NCBI RefSeq assembly: GCF_008124765.1
Contig: NZ_VNHS01000001.1
Location: 806,001 to 870,000 of the forward strand
Reading direction: 5' to 3'
DNA from: Paenibacillus methanolicus
GTDB taxonomy: Bacteria; Bacillota; Bacilli; Paenibacillales; Paenibacillaceae
Length of the DNA: 64,000 nt
Shown here: one piece after another, positions 8,694 to 18,134 of the stretch
Layout of the letters: each line of letters opens with the position of its first letter
Position numbering within the stretch: the stretch's first letter is position 1
Translations under genes and position numbers: made by a program
The notes under the pieces: generated by a model
What the model was told of the DNA's origin: nothing
The model's input: the letters and a program-made list of their open reading frames with translations, nothing else
Database searches by the model: none

Positions 8694-8730
8694 TGGCATG
8701 AAATAAATAATTTAATGGCGTTAATTACGA

Positions 8731-8775
8731 GAAAAAGCAAGCCCACGCAGCGGTTTTCGCCAAGTGAGCTTGCTT
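8731..8775 (-). terminator. Intrinsic terminator of the nucleoside operon
   Basis: Stem AAGCAAGCCCAC / GTGAGCTTGCTT (one mismatch) with a 17-base loop. Read on the minus strand it ends in TTTTTCTC, so it faces the operon that ends at 8852. Confidence 0.75.
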
Positions 8776-8851
8776 ATTTCGTCTCTCGTGATCATCGCCA
8801 AAATAAACGGCGCAGGCTGTCCGCCCGCGCCGCCGTAATGGCTTGCCGTCG

Positions 8852-9586
8852 TTATTTCGTTCGCGCCAACGCCGCCATCGCTTCCAGCGCCGCCCGAATC
8901 TCGGCGTCCACCGCCTCGGCTACGATGTTCCGATGCGGGTCGTAGCCTTCGTCCACCGCGGTGGAATCGCCGTCGAGCGCCACGATCGCGCCCGCGCGGA
9001 TGCCGCGCAGCGCCGCGATGACGTATAGCGCCGAGATTTCCATCTCGACCGCGATGACGCCGGCCCGCTTATACGTCTCGTGCGGCAGCTCCACGGCGCC
9101 GCTGAAGAACGCGTCGATCGTCAGCGTAATTCCCTTCCCCACCGCTCCCGGCGGATTCGCCGCCAGCGCGGCCGCGTATAGCGCATCCGTCACCTGGCTG
9201 TCCGCCGCGGCCGGGAAGCCGGGAGGCACCAGTTGGCGGGTCAATCCGTCTTCACGCGCGGCCGCGGTGCTGACGATCAAGCTTCCGGCCGCGTAAGATC
9301 CGGACAGCGAGCCGGCGGTGCCGACGCGGATGATCGTCTTAACGCCCGCCTTGATCAATTCCTCGAAGCACACCGCGGCGCCCGGGCAGCCGACGCCATG
9401 ACTAACGACGGCGAGCTCCGCGCCTTTGTAACTTCCCTTGAACGAACGATATTCCCTCGTATGGCCGAGTTCGACCGCATCGTCAAGCTTCTCGGCGATA
9501 GCGGCCGCCCGGAACGGGTCCCCGCATACGATCGAAAGTTCCGGCACGTCCTCCGTCTCGATTTGCAGAATAGGCAGCAAAGCCAT
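8852..9586 (-). CDS. Nucleoside phosphorylase (DeoD/uridine phosphorylase family)
   Basis: 244-residue phosphorylase of the PNP_UDP_1 family, which splits nucleosides with phosphate into free base and (deoxy)ribose 1-phosphate. The phosphate-binding motif is CGDPFRAAAI, the core glycine motif is IRVGTAGSLSG, and AVEMEISALY contains the base/ribose binding Glu-Met-Glu. It is the last gene of a six-gene operon whose first four genes form a nucleoside ABC importer, so uptake is followed by cleavage. Only one base separates its ATG from the stop of the oxidoreductase gene upstream. Uridine versus purine preference cannot be set from sequence alone. Confidence 0.85.
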   Translation of the reverse strand: MALLPILQIETEDVPELSIVCGDPFRAAAIAEKLDDAVELGHTREYRSFKGSYKGAELAVVSHGVGCPGAAVCFEELIKAGVKTIIRVGTAGSLSGSYAAGSLIVSTAAAREDGLTRQLVPPGFPAAADSQVTDALYAAALAANPPGAVGKGITLTIDAFFSGAVELPHETYKRAGVIAVEMEISALYVIAALRGIRAGAIVALDGDSTAVDEGYDPHRNIVAEAVDAEIRAALEAMAALARTK

Positions 9587-9587
9587 A

Positions 9588-10259
<672 letters not shown>

Positions 10260-10277
10260 CGCTTAAGCCTCCAATCG

Positions 10278-11201
10278 TTATTTGCTGTCCAACCGGCCGG
10301 ATTGGCGCAGATAGGATTTATCCTTGAAGAACAGCATGACGATAATCGTCATCGCGTAAGGGAACATCATCGTGAAATGCGTCGGCACCGAGAAGCTCTG
10401 CAGCCTCGTGCTCAGCGTATCGAGGAACCCGAACAGCAAGCTCGCGCCCATGACCCCGATCGGGTTGCTCTGGCCGAGCATCGTCGCCACGAGCGCGATG
10501 AAGCCGCGGCCGGCGGTCATGTTCTCGGTGAACAACGTGACCTGGCCGAGCGACAGCTGCGCGCCGGCCAGTCCGCATAGGATGCCGCTGAACACGATCG
10601 CGCCGTATTGGTAGCGTCGGACGGGCAGCCCGAGACTCTTGGCCGCGACCGGATTCTCGCCGACCGCCAGCAGCCGGAAGCCCATGACCGTGCGGAAGAG
10701 GAAGAACTGAAGCGCGACGACGAGCAGGAACGCCAAGTAGACGAGCGGCGTATGCCCGGACAGCAACTCTCCGACGACCGGAATATCTTGCACGAGCGGA
10801 ATGTTCCACTTCGGAAGACCGCTCATGGCGCTGTCGCGGAACTGTCCCTTCACGCCGAAGATCGCGAACAGGCTGAACGCCGTAAGCCCCGTCGCCAAGA
10901 AATTGATGGCCGTGCCGACGACGATCGCGTTCGCCTGCAGGCCGATGACCAGATAACCGAAGAGCAACGATAGCGCGCCTACGCAAAGGCAAGCGAACAC
11001 GACGCCGAGCAGGACGTTATCGAACCAATAATTGCCCAATATCGCGGTGAACGCCCCCGTTAACATCATGCCCTCGAGCGCCACGTTGAATATCCCGACG
11101 CGCGCGCACATCGCGCCCGCGAGCGCGGCGAGCAGCAAGGGCGCTACTTTCCATAACGTTGCGCTAAGGAGCGACCAATCAAGCAGCGTTTCCATCGGCA
11201 C
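10278..11201 (-). CDS. nupQ: Nucleoside ABC transporter permease 2
   Basis: 307-residue integral membrane protein of the BPD_transp_2 family, with about eight or nine hydrophobic segments. GAMCARVGIFNVALEGMMLTG is the family signature that contacts the ATPase. It resembles the second permease (YufQ/NupQ) of the Bacillus BMP-dependent guanosine/nucleoside importer. It overlaps the preceding permease gene by 23 bases, so translation is coupled. Gene symbol is given by position and family, not by a database match. Confidence 0.85.
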   Translation of the reverse strand: MPMETLLDWSLLSATLWKVAPLLLAALAGAMCARVGIFNVALEGMMLTGAFTAILGNYWFDNVLLGVVFACLCVGALSLLFGYLVIGLQANAIVVGTAINFLATGLTAFSLFAIFGVKGQFRDSAMSGLPKWNIPLVQDIPVVGELLSGHTPLVYLAFLLVVALQFFLFRTVMGFRLLAVGENPVAAKSLGLPVRRYQYGAIVFSGILCGLAGAQLSLGQVTLFTENMTAGRGFIALVATMLGQSNPIGVMGASLLFGFLDTLSTRLQSFSVPTHFTMMFPYAMTIIVMLFFKDKSYLRQSGRLDSK

Positions 11202-12258
11202 CCCTCGCTTTCCGCCGTTTCAGGAAGGAGAACGTGACCCTAGCCGAAACGAACAAAATCAAACTGGATTGAATGACGCTCGAAATCTCCAGCGGTACTT
11301 CGGTGTTGCGTTCCACGCCCATCGCGCCCGTCTGAAGCGCGGCGAGCAGAATCGCGGCAAGCGCCGAGCCGATCGGATTGGAACCGGCGAGCAGCGTCGC
11401 CATGATCGCCGACCACGCATAACCGGGAGATGTAATCATGTTGTCGATGTAACGATACTGCGTGCCGAGCACTTCGAATGTGCCCGCAAGTCCCGCGAGC
11501 GCGCCGCTGATCATCATGCTTGTCAGCATGAGCGGCCCGCGCTTCACGCCGCCGAACGCCGCGAACAGCGGATTGCTGCCCAGCATGCGAATTTCGTAGC
11601 CCTTTGCCGTGTAGGCAAGGAACCATGCCAGCAGCAGCGCCGCGAACACCGCGACGAGGAAGCCGGCATGCAGCGTCATGCCCGCGAACAGCTTGGGCAG
11701 CCATGCGGCGCTGTCCAGCATCTCCGTCTGTGCGCCGCCGGTGCCGCCCTTCTCCTTCAGCGGGAAGGCGACCATGTAACCGGCGGCGTACATGGCGATG
11801 TAGTTCAGCAGCAGCGTCGTGATGAGCAGATTCAACTTGAAGCGCGTATCGAGCCAGCCTGCCAACAGCGACCACAATCCGCCGGCCAGCATGCCCGCGA
11901 TCGCGGCGGCCAATATTTTAATGAGTCCGTTGCCGGGTACGTAAATCGCCGCCAGCGCGGCGGCAAGCGCGCCCAGAATCATCTGCCCTTCTGCGCCGAG
12001 GTTGAAGAAGCCTGCCCGGAACGCGAGCGACACGCCGAGCGCGGCGAGAATGATCGGCGTCGCGCGCGTGAGCGTCGTCGTCGTGAAGTAGAAACTGCCG
12101 AACGCCCCTTTCCACATCTCCGCGTACGTGTCGATGACCGATCCGCCAACCGTCCAGATCGCGATCGCGCCCACGAACAGTCCGAGCGCGATTGCCATGA
12201 ACGGCATGCCGAGCGCTTGCGCGTATTTGTTCCATCCGATGCGATTAATCGCGGCCAC
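11179..12258 (-). CDS. nupP: Nucleoside ABC transporter permease 1
   Basis: 359-residue permease, paralogous to the gene at 10278. The signature AFRAGFFNLGAEGQMILGAL is clear and about ten hydrophobic segments are visible. Together with the second permease it should form the heterodimeric membrane channel of a BMP-type nucleoside importer (YufP/NupP equivalent). Its start overlaps the ATPase gene by 14 bases. The C-terminus ends in basic residues (FLKRRKARG), consistent with the inside of the membrane. Confidence 0.85.
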   Translation of the reverse strand: MAAINRIGWNKYAQALGMPFMAIALGLFVGAIAIWTVGGSVIDTYAEMWKGAFGSFYFTTTTLTRATPIILAALGVSLAFRAGFFNLGAEGQMILGALAAALAAIYVPGNGLIKILAAAIAGMLAGGLWSLLAGWLDTRFKLNLLITTLLLNYIAMYAAGYMVAFPLKEKGGTGGAQTEMLDSAAWLPKLFAGMTLHAGFLVAVFAALLLAWFLAYTAKGYEIRMLGSNPLFAAFGGVKRGPLMLTSMMISGALAGLAGTFEVLGTQYRYIDNMITSPGYAWSAIMATLLAGSNPIGSALAAILLAALQTGAMGVERNTEVPLEISSVIQSSLILFVSARVTFSFLKRRKARGADGNAA

Positions 12259-13744
12259 CTCCCGCCATCAACATGCTGATTTTCTCCTCCGTCGCTTCTT
12301 CGGCCGACAGCTCGCCGGCGATCTTCCCTTCGTACAGCACCAAGATCCGGTCGGACAACTTCAGAATCTCCGTCAGTTCCGACGAGACGAGCAGGATCGC
12401 GCCGCGTTCTTCGCGCCGCTTCAGCAGCGCGTCGTGGATCGTCTCCATGGCGCCGATGTCCACGCCGCGCGTTGGTTCGGCCGCGATGACGAATGGCGTG
12501 CCGTGCGCCATCTCGCGGGCGACGATCAGCTTCTGCATGTTGCCGCCGGACAGATGCTTCGCCTTCGTATCGAGCGAAGCCGTCTTGACGTTGAACGATT
12601 TCACCCATTGCGATACCGTGTCGCGAATTTCCGTTTTGCGCAAAATGCCGCGTCGGCTGAGCGATCCGACGTGGCCCATCAGGCCGTTGTCCGCCACGCT
12701 CTCTTCCTTCGCCGCTCCCCATAGGTAACGGTCCTCGGGTATGTGCGCGAGTCCAGCTTGGCGAAATTGAGCAGCATCCTTGTTCGTCACGTCCGCGCCG
12801 GCCAGCGCCACGCGTCCCTCGTCGACCGCGCGCAAGCCGGATACTGCTTGCAGCAGCTCCGACTGGCCGTTGCCGGACACGCCCGCGATGCCGACGATTT
12901 CGCCGGCTCTTACCGTGAAGCTGACATTATCAAGGAGCGGCTTGCCGCCTTTCGGTCCGCGCACCGTCACTCGATCCACCGCGAGTACCGCTTCGCCGGC
13001 GTTCGCCGCCTTCCGCTCGAACGGCGCCAGCTCCCGGCCGACCATCATCCGCGACAGCTCGGCCGCGTCGGTATCCGCCGCGTTCACGGTGCCCGTTACT
13101 TTGCCGTCCCGCAGCACGGTAATCCGGTCCGCCGTGCCCAGCACCTCGTGCAGCTTATGGCTAATGAGGATGAAACTGATCCCCTGCGCGGCCAGTCTCC
13201 GGATCGCCCGGAGCAACCAGTCTACCTCGAGCGGCGTAAGGGCTCCGGTCGGCTCGTCGAGTATAATCAGCTTCGCCCCCTGATTCAGAACCTTCAAAAT
13301 TTCGATCCGCTGTTGTACCCCGACCGGGCAATCGGCGACTTTCGCGGAAGGGTCGACGGGCATGCCGTATTTCTCCGACAACGCGCGCACGTGTTCGGCA
13401 GCCGCCTTCCGATCGAATTTCCCGCCAGACTTCGGTTCGCGGCCGATGACGATATTTTCCGCCACGGTGAACGACGGGAACAGCATGAAATGCTGATGGA
13501 CCATGCCGATCCCTGCCTTGATCGCATCGGACGGCGCCGTGAACGCCCGCGGCTCGCCTAGTATCCGGATCTTTCCTTCTGTTGGTTGCTCTTCCCCGTA
13601 CAGCATGCGCATGAGCGTCGACTTGCCCGCCCCGTTCTCGCCGACCAGCGCGTGCACCTCGCCTTCGCGCAGCGAGAAATTGACGCTATCGTTCGCGGTC
13701 AGGCCGCCGTACCGCTTCGTAATGCCTTCCATCTGCAGCAGCAT
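12245..13744 (-). CDS. nupO: Nucleoside ABC transporter ATPase with two nucleotide-binding domains
   Basis: 499-residue protein with two ABC domains, as in sugar and nucleoside importers. Domain 1 (about 1-240) has Walker A GENGAGKSTLMR and Walker B KLIILDEPTGALTP. Domain 2 (about 255-495) has a degenerate Walker A region, GVSGNGQSELLQ, and signature HLSGGNMQKLIVARE. One conserved and one degenerate site is normal for this family. It provides energy for the NupPQ-type permeases directly downstream and follows the BMP lipoprotein gene after a 132-base gap containing a hairpin. Confidence 0.9.
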   Translation of the reverse strand: MLLQMEGITKRYGGLTANDSVNFSLREGEVHALVGENGAGKSTLMRMLYGEEQPTEGKIRILGEPRAFTAPSDAIKAGIGMVHQHFMLFPSFTVAENIVIGREPKSGGKFDRKAAAEHVRALSEKYGMPVDPSAKVADCPVGVQQRIEILKVLNQGAKLIILDEPTGALTPLEVDWLLRAIRRLAAQGISFILISHKLHEVLGTADRITVLRDGKVTGTVNAADTDAAELSRMMVGRELAPFERKAANAGEAVLAVDRVTVRGPKGGKPLLDNVSFTVRAGEIVGIAGVSGNGQSELLQAVSGLRAVDEGRVALAGADVTNKDAAQFRQAGLAHIPEDRYLWGAAKEESVADNGLMGHVGSLSRRGILRKTEIRDTVSQWVKSFNVKTASLDTKAKHLSGGNMQKLIVAREMAHGTPFVIAAEPTRGVDIGAMETIHDALLKRREERGAILLVSSELTEILKLSDRILVLYEGKIAGELSAEEATEEKISMLMAGGGRD

Positions 13745-13829
13745 CGCTCCAGCCTCTCCTCTCCGAGTAGATTCCGCCCTTCGAATCTTATCCTGTCCGT
13801 CTAAACATAAACCTTCTTAAGACGCGAGA

Positions 13830-13855
13830 AACCGGCTGCTTGTCGGCAACCGGTT
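13830..13855 (-). promoter_or_regulatory. Intercistronic hairpin between bmp and ATPase genes
   Basis: Stem AACCGGCTGC / GCAACCGGTT (one mismatch) with a short loop and no following U run. It is placed where binding-protein genes often carry an attenuating or RNA-stabilising hairpin, giving more lipoprotein than ATPase. That role is inference. Confidence 0.5.
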
Positions 13856-13876
13856 CAGTACGCGTATTACGATCGA

Positions 13877-14944
13877 TTATGGGGCTAGCGGGTTCTTGAC
13901 CGTTACCGCGCCGGATACGATATCGTCGCGGATTTTCTTCAGCTTGTCCACGTTCTCCTGCCCGACGAACGGGCTGAGCGGCGAAGAAGATTCCGCCGTG
14001 ACGAACGTGATGCCGACGCCGTTTTCTTTCAGGCCGTAGCTGATCGAGCCATAGGTGAAGTTGCCTGCCGCGAAATCTTTCGCCGTTTCGTACGTGACGG
14101 TATCGGTTTCTTTCAATTGAGACAGGACGACGTGCTCCGGATCTTCGCCCGTGCGGTCGGTATCTTGACCGGCCGTGTAGAAGCCCTTCTCCTTCGCCGC
14201 TTCGAATACGCCGGAATCGCCGACCGCGGACATGCCCGCGACGAAGTCAGCGCCTTGCGATTGCTGCAGAAGCGCCAGCTCCTTCGCTTTGGCCGGATCC
14301 GTGAAGCTGCCGACGAAGTTCACGAGGAACTTGGCGTCGGGCTTGACCGATTTCAGGCCTTGATCGAAGCCCGACGTGTATTTGCCGAGCAGCGGCACAT
14401 CCATCGCGACAACCGCGCCGACCGTGCCCGTCTTCGTGGACAGACCTGCCGCCGCGCCGAGCAGATAAGCCGCTTCGTGCTCGCGGAACTCGATGCTGCG
14501 CACGTTCGGCGCGTCCACGACCGTATCGATGATCGCGAACGGCTGGTCCGGATTTTCCGTCGCCACTTTCTTCAGCGCATCCGCTGCGGAGAACGCGGCG
14601 GTAATGATCAGATCGTACTTCTCGGCAACCGCGGCGCGTAGGTTCTGCTCCACTTGCGTCGGGTCGGCCGATTCGATGACCTTCGTCTCCAGATTGAACT
14701 CGGCAGCCGCCTTATCCAACCCTTCGACCATTTGGGTAAAGAATTGATTCACGCCGATCTTCTCCGGCGTGACGAGCACGACGCGTTTCTTCGCTTCGCC
14801 GCTGTTGGCGGCACCGTTCGCGCCCTCGGCCGCATTGCCAGCGTTGCCTGCATTACCCGCGTTGTTGTTCGCGTTGCCGCCGCAAGCCGACAAGACGACG
14901 GTAAGCGCGAACAGCACGAGCGTCAAGACTGTCCATTTTTTCAT
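13877..14944 (-). CDS. nupN: BMP family nucleoside-binding lipoprotein
   Basis: 355-residue extracellular solute-binding lipoprotein. The start is the ATG at 14944 (MKKWTVLTLVLF), not upstream frames, giving a typical lipoprotein signal with lipobox LSACGG; Cys becomes the lipidated N-terminus. An Asn/Ala/Gly-rich linker follows, then the BMP (Med/TmpC-like) domain with VVLVTPEKIGVNQFF, ADFVAGMSAVGDSG and GQDTDRTGEDPEHVV. Family members bind purine nucleosides for an ABC importer. First gene of a six-gene operon with a recognisable sigma-A promoter about 50 bases upstream. Confidence 0.9.
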   Translation of the reverse strand: MKKWTVLTLVLFALTVVLSACGGNANNNAGNAGNAGNAAEGANGAANSGEAKKRVVLVTPEKIGVNQFFTQMVEGLDKAAAEFNLETKVIESADPTQVEQNLRAAVAEKYDLIITAAFSAADALKKVATENPDQPFAIIDTVVDAPNVRSIEFREHEAAYLLGAAAGLSTKTGTVGAVVAMDVPLLGKYTSGFDQGLKSVKPDAKFLVNFVGSFTDPAKAKELALLQQSQGADFVAGMSAVGDSGVFEAAKEKGFYTAGQDTDRTGEDPEHVVLSQLKETDTVTYETAKDFAAGNFTYGSISYGLKENGVGITFVTAESSSPLSPFVGQENVDKLKKIRDDIVSGAVTVKNPLAP

Positions 14945-14993
14945 GATGATTCTCTGTTCTCCTCTCATCTCTCTAAAGTGTCTAATGTATACT

Positions 14994-15022
14994 AATCTAG
15001 TAGGAAATAAACGGGATGTCAA
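14994..15022 (-). promoter_or_regulatory. Sigma-A type promoter for the nucleoside operon
   Basis: On the minus strand TTGACA (15017-15022) is a perfect -35 box, followed by a 17-base spacer and TAGATT (14994-14999) as the -10. It lies 50 bases upstream of the bmp start. Confidence 0.6.
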
Positions 15023-15101
15023 TGCTATTCCGTCTTTTATTTGCTGAATTTTGAGTCAAATTGTAAAACTCTGTCGAATTAGTTATAGGTTGCACAAAAT
15101 C

Positions 15102-15146
15102 AAGGCGAAACGGCTATCGCCGTCTTTGCGGCGAGGCGCGTTTCGT
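15102..15146. repeat. Dispersed palindromic element, copy 1
   Basis: A stretch opening GGCGAAACGGCTATCGCCG and closing GCGAGGCGCGTTTCG. It folds with an outer stem CGAAACG / CGTTTCG and an inner stem CGCCG / CGGCG. A related stretch occurs at 36962-37000. It lies in the 218 bases between the bmp promoter and the small gene at 15241; nothing else is seen there except the terminator of the latter. Confidence 0.45.
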
Positions 15147-15204
15147 TCCAGAGACATAGAGGCAAAAGTAACTGCGTGAAACTTATACTTTCCAATATGT
15201 CCAT

Positions 15205-15232
15205 AAAAAAACACCGGCTCTGGGTGAGCCGG
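15205..15232 (-). terminator. Intrinsic terminator after the 94-residue gene
   Basis: Stem CCGGCTC / GAGCCGG around TGGGT; on the minus strand it is followed by GTTTTTTT. It ends the gene at 15241-15525. Confidence 0.85.
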
Positions 15233-15240
15233 CATTCCTT

Positions 15241-15525
15241 TTACTGGAATAAACTGTGCATGCAGTCGACGAACATTTTGTTGTATTCATTGCGCGTCAA
15301 GTCCCGGCTGCACGCGATGTCGCGTCCGAGGAACTCATACCATGTGATGACGATGTCGTCCTTTTTGTAGACGAATTTGCCGTTCGTCAGCGAGAACGTC
15401 TCGTTGTCGATCGGCGGCACGTTGCCGTAATCGAGCGTCTCTCCCCGTTTATCCGCGGCCATCTGCGCGAGCAAAATCAACATTTTGAACGGATCGTCGA
15501 AAATTTCGTACTGCTGCTCCGCCAT
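15241..15525 (-). CDS. Small conserved-looking protein of unknown function
   Basis: 94 residues, no membrane segment or signal peptide. It opens MAEQQYEIFDDPFKMLILL and contains NGKFVYKKDDIVITWYEFL, a beta-rich middle, then DLTRNEYNKMFVDCMHSLF. GGAGTGGGAG precedes the ATG at good distance and a strong terminator follows, which supports a real gene. I do not recognise the family. It is transcribed in line with the gene at 15657 but separated from it by 131 bases. Confidence 0.6.
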   Translation of the reverse strand: MAEQQYEIFDDPFKMLILLAQMAADKRGETLDYGNVPPIDNETFSLTNGKFVYKKDDIVITWYEFLGRDIACSRDLTRNEYNKMFVDCMHSLFQ

Positions 15526-15656
15526 TAGCTCCCACTCCTTCTTGTCTGTTTCCCAAATCTTACTTCAACGCGCGGCGGCGCGAAACGGGAAAACGCAAAG
15601 TGATGATATTTTCGAAGAAAGTCAGGAGAATCACGAAGATTCCGGGCTGGCAGACA

Positions 15657-16148
15657 CTAGCCCGCCGGCGGCGAGAAGCCTTCTTCGGCCAAATATTGTT
15701 CCGCTTCTTCGACCGTCTCGAACGCGGACTCCAGACTTAAGCCCGAATAGACGTACCACAGCTCGTCCTCGTATTTGACCAGCAGCTTCTGGCCTTCGGC
15801 GTTCGTCCAAGTCTGCTCCTTCTTCGCGCGCTTCCGGCTGCGCTTGGACGGAACCACCGGCTCCTCCTCCCGAACGGACAGCGACGCGATCGACTTCTCG
15901 ATCCACGATCGGATCTCGTCTTCGCTCAGATCGCGCAAATTGAGGAATCCTTTGTCATCGACCGGCGCGCCGTCGACCAGACCAGCGTAGATGTAGCCGT
16001 TCCCGTTGCGGTGAAGGTGAAACACGACATTCTTCTTATCATATAAGCTGTCTTCAAATTGGAAATTAATGCGCCCAAGCGATACATCCTTGCGGACGAG
16101 CTCGGGGTATGAGGAGATGATGTCGAGTTTTTGTTCGAATGTAAGCAT
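15657..16148 (-). CDS. Uncharacterised 163-residue protein
   Basis: Start set at the ATG of MLTFEQKLDIISSYPEL (16148) because CGGAGG lies about 10 bases upstream; seven earlier residues are basic and unsupported. The N-terminal part (1-80) is a mixed alpha/beta region with NVVFHLHRNGNGYIYAG. A Lys/Arg-rich segment at about 105-118 (KRSRKRAKKEQ) links to a C-terminal part, WYVYSGLSLESAFETVEEAEQYL. No membrane segment. Similar small proteins are common in Paenibacillaceae but I cannot name a function. Confidence 0.6.
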   Translation of the reverse strand: MLTFEQKLDIISSYPELVRKDVSLGRINFQFEDSLYDKKNVVFHLHRNGNGYIYAGLVDGAPVDDKGFLNLRDLSEDEIRSWIEKSIASLSVREEEPVVPSKRSRKRAKKEQTWTNAEGQKLLVKYEDELWYVYSGLSLESAFETVEEAEQYLAEEGFSPPAG

Positions 16149-16309
16149 TAGCGGCCTCCGGCGTTTCAAGTTATGGGCTGATTATAGCATGGCTTCCTCA
16201 CGCGCACCAAACTTCAACCGAAACCAAGCAGGCCATGAGGAATCGCCGAAACGACGCCGCTCGCATACATTGCTTAACAAGGCGGTGCAATCGAGAGGAG
16301 ACGATCATC

Positions 16310-16555
16310 ATGTTCACGCCCAATCCGGGACCCCTGCCGGGCAGCAGCTGGACGGTTCAACAAAAAGCGATGGCGCTCATCGGGAGGACGGCCGGGTTGT
16401 CCCTGCGCAACGGGCAAGGCGTCACCGGCGTGGTATGCGGCGTTCAAGGCGGAGAAGTATATGTCATGCAATACTTGTATGCCCGTCAATTCGCGACGTT
16501 TCACTATCCGTTACAAGACGTATCCGACATCTTGCCGTTCCCGGGATGCGGGTAG
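16310..16555 (+). CDS. Small protein of unknown function (81 residues)
   Basis: Starts at ATG 16310 (MFTPNPGPLPGSSWTV) after GAGAGGAGACGATC. The middle, GLSLRNGQGVTGVVCGVQGGEVYVMQYL, has the rhythm of a small beta barrel (LSm/SH3-like loop G-x-x-V-x-G-V), and the end YPLQDVSDILPFPGCG is Pro/Gly-rich. No signal peptide. The good ribosome site and codon pattern support expression; the assignment to a fold is inference only. Confidence 0.55.
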   Translation: MFTPNPGPLPGSSWTVQQKAMALIGRTAGLSLRNGQGVTGVVCGVQGGEVYVMQYLYARQFATFHYPLQDVSDILPFPGCG

Positions 16556-16720
16556 GCCACGAGAATGCGGGGATAGGACAGGAAGGTAAGCTTCGGACGT
16601 CGACGCTAAGCGTGGTTAGTTTAGTTAGCGCTTGCAACTAAATGATACGTATTGTATCTTTTAATTGAGCCTATGAATCTATCATTGATCAGGCCATTCA
16701 AACGTACGCGAGGTGCTCAC

Positions 16721-17050
16721 ATGCTGCTCAATTGGACCGTTCGATTGCCGATGCGGACGATGGCCCTGCTTCTGATCGCATTCGGATTCACCGATGCGCT
16801 GTTCACGGATATCGGGCTGCGCATGCGATTAATCGAAGAACTGAATCCGCTGGTCAAAGCCATCTACGAATGGAACGTGTGGAGCTATTACGGTTGGAAG
16901 CTGGCCATCCCGTCCGTCCTCCTGCTGCTTCTCCCCCGCTTGCAGCGCAAACGCTGGCTCTGCGTCCTTCTCCTTGTTGCCACGATCATTTACGCCGCGG
17001 TCAACGTCTACCATCTGTTCTGGGTATCGCTCGCCATTCAGGCTTTATAA
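16721..17050 (+). CDS. DUF5658-like small membrane protein
   Basis: 109 residues starting at ATG 16721 (MLLNWTVRLPM) after GAGGTG. Three hydrophobic segments are visible (about 12-30, 55-75 and 83-105). The motif FGFTDALFTDIGLRMRLIEELNPLVK matches the family pattern in which an Asp/Thr-containing first helix is followed by an E-x-N-P loop. Function is unknown. It faces the aldo/keto reductase gene across a shared hairpin. Confidence 0.65.
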   Translation: MLLNWTVRLPMRTMALLLIAFGFTDALFTDIGLRMRLIEELNPLVKAIYEWNVWSYYGWKLAIPSVLLLLLPRLQRKRWLCVLLLVATIIYAAVNVYHLFWVSLAIQAL

Positions 17051-17091
17051 CGGTTTACGAAACTTTACGATCATTAATGCCGAAAATAGCG

Positions 17092-17119
17092 AAGAGCCCT
17101 GCCAATCGGGAGGGCTCTT
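17092..17119. terminator. Hairpin between convergent DUF5658 and aldo/keto reductase genes
   Basis: Perfect 9-base stem AAGAGCCCT / AGGGCTCTT with a 10-base loop. Only short T tracts follow on either side; position between convergent genes supports a bidirectional terminator. Confidence 0.7.
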
Positions 17120-17133
17120 GTCGTTATGCGCGT

Positions 17134-18054
17134 TTAGATCGATGTCTCCGAAGGATGCTCCGACTCGACGAGCTGCGCGGCGCTCGCGTTGGCGCGAACC
17201 TGCTCCGGATTTTTGCAGCCGGGGATAACCGCCGTCACGGCCGGGTGGCGAAGGCACCAAGCAAGCGCCCATGCGGCCATGTCGACGCCCGCCGGCACTT
17301 CCTCGCGGGCGATACGCTCCACTTCGCGCAGCTTCGCCTCCGTCGCCGCCGCGTCGTGACGATGCCGCACGTCGGTCGCGTCGAATACGGCGCCCGGCTT
17401 GTATTTGCCGCTCAAGTAGCCGCTGGCAAGCGGTACTCGCGCGAGCACGCCGAGATTCTGCTTCTGGCAGGAAGTGAACACTTCTTCCTCGGGCACGCGG
17501 TCGAGCCGGTTATACACGACTTGAATCGCCGCCGAGCCGACCTTCGTCGACGCGTCGGTCTGATGGATGTTCGCGTTGCTCCCGATCGACGTGCCGAGAT
17601 GGCGGATTTTGCCCGCCTTCACCTGCTCGTTCAGCACGTCCCACAGCTCCTCGTTATCGAAGACGGCATCGGGGCCGGAATGGAATTGGTACAGATCGAT
17701 GTAATCCGTCCGAAGCGCCCGAAGCGACGCATCGAGCTGCTGAATGACGTCCGCGGCCGCGAACTTGTCCGTGCGGGTGAACCGCTCGTGGAATTGATGG
17801 CCGAATTTCGTCGCCACGATCCATTTGTCCCGCTCCCTGCGAGATAGATAACTGCCGATGAAAGACTCCGAGAGATGATCCCCGTAACATTCCGCCGTGT
17901 CGATCAGGTTGATCCCCTGCTCGGCCGCTTCGTCCAGAATCGCGTCGACTTCGTCTTGCGCGAACTGCATGCCCCACTCGCCGCCGAACTGCCACGTGCC
18001 GACGCCGATCACGGATACCGGCATTAAGGTTTTGCCTAACGTACGATATTTCAT
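17134..18054 (-). CDS. Aldo/keto reductase
   Basis: 306-residue NADPH-dependent oxidoreductase with a TIM barrel fold. The active-site Asp and Tyr are in LIDTAECYGDHLSE, the Lys in VATKFGHQF, and the C-terminal cofactor part reads AVIPGCKNPEQVRANASA. The second ATG (18054; MKYRTLGKTLMP) gives the usual family start; an ATG four codons earlier is very near the ribosome site. It starts 80 bases after the last carotenoid gene on the same strand with no obvious terminator between, so read-through from that operon is possible, but a role in carotenoid metabolism is not shown. Confidence 0.85.
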   Translation of the reverse strand: MKYRTLGKTLMPVSVIGVGTWQFGGEWGMQFAQDEVDAILDEAAEQGINLIDTAECYGDHLSESFIGSYLSRRERDKWIVATKFGHQFHERFTRTDKFAAADVIQQLDASLRALRTDYIDLYQFHSGPDAVFDNEELWDVLNEQVKAGKIRHLGTSIGSNANIHQTDASTKVGSAAIQVVYNRLDRVPEEEVFTSCQKQNLGVLARVPLASGYLSGKYKPGAVFDATDVRHRHDAAATEAKLREVERIAREEVPAGVDMAAWALAWCLRHPAVTAVIPGCKNPEQVRANASAAQLVESEHPSETSI

Positions 18055-18134
18055 TGGAAACTTCATCCTCTCTACACGGGTTTGTCCTAATTAAATACGA
18101 TGCGGACAGGAGAAGTCAAAATTGCTTCATGCCA

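Noticed and set aside
11032..12279. Plus-strand open frame opposite the permease genes
   Set aside because: Antisense of two clear ABC permeases; composition rich in Arg, Gln and His without any motif.
15102..15146. Palindromic element as a cyclic di-GMP riboswitch
   Set aside because: The spacing recalls GEMM RNAs, but the GACGCAAAGC block and the GNRA-receptor pair are missing in both copies.
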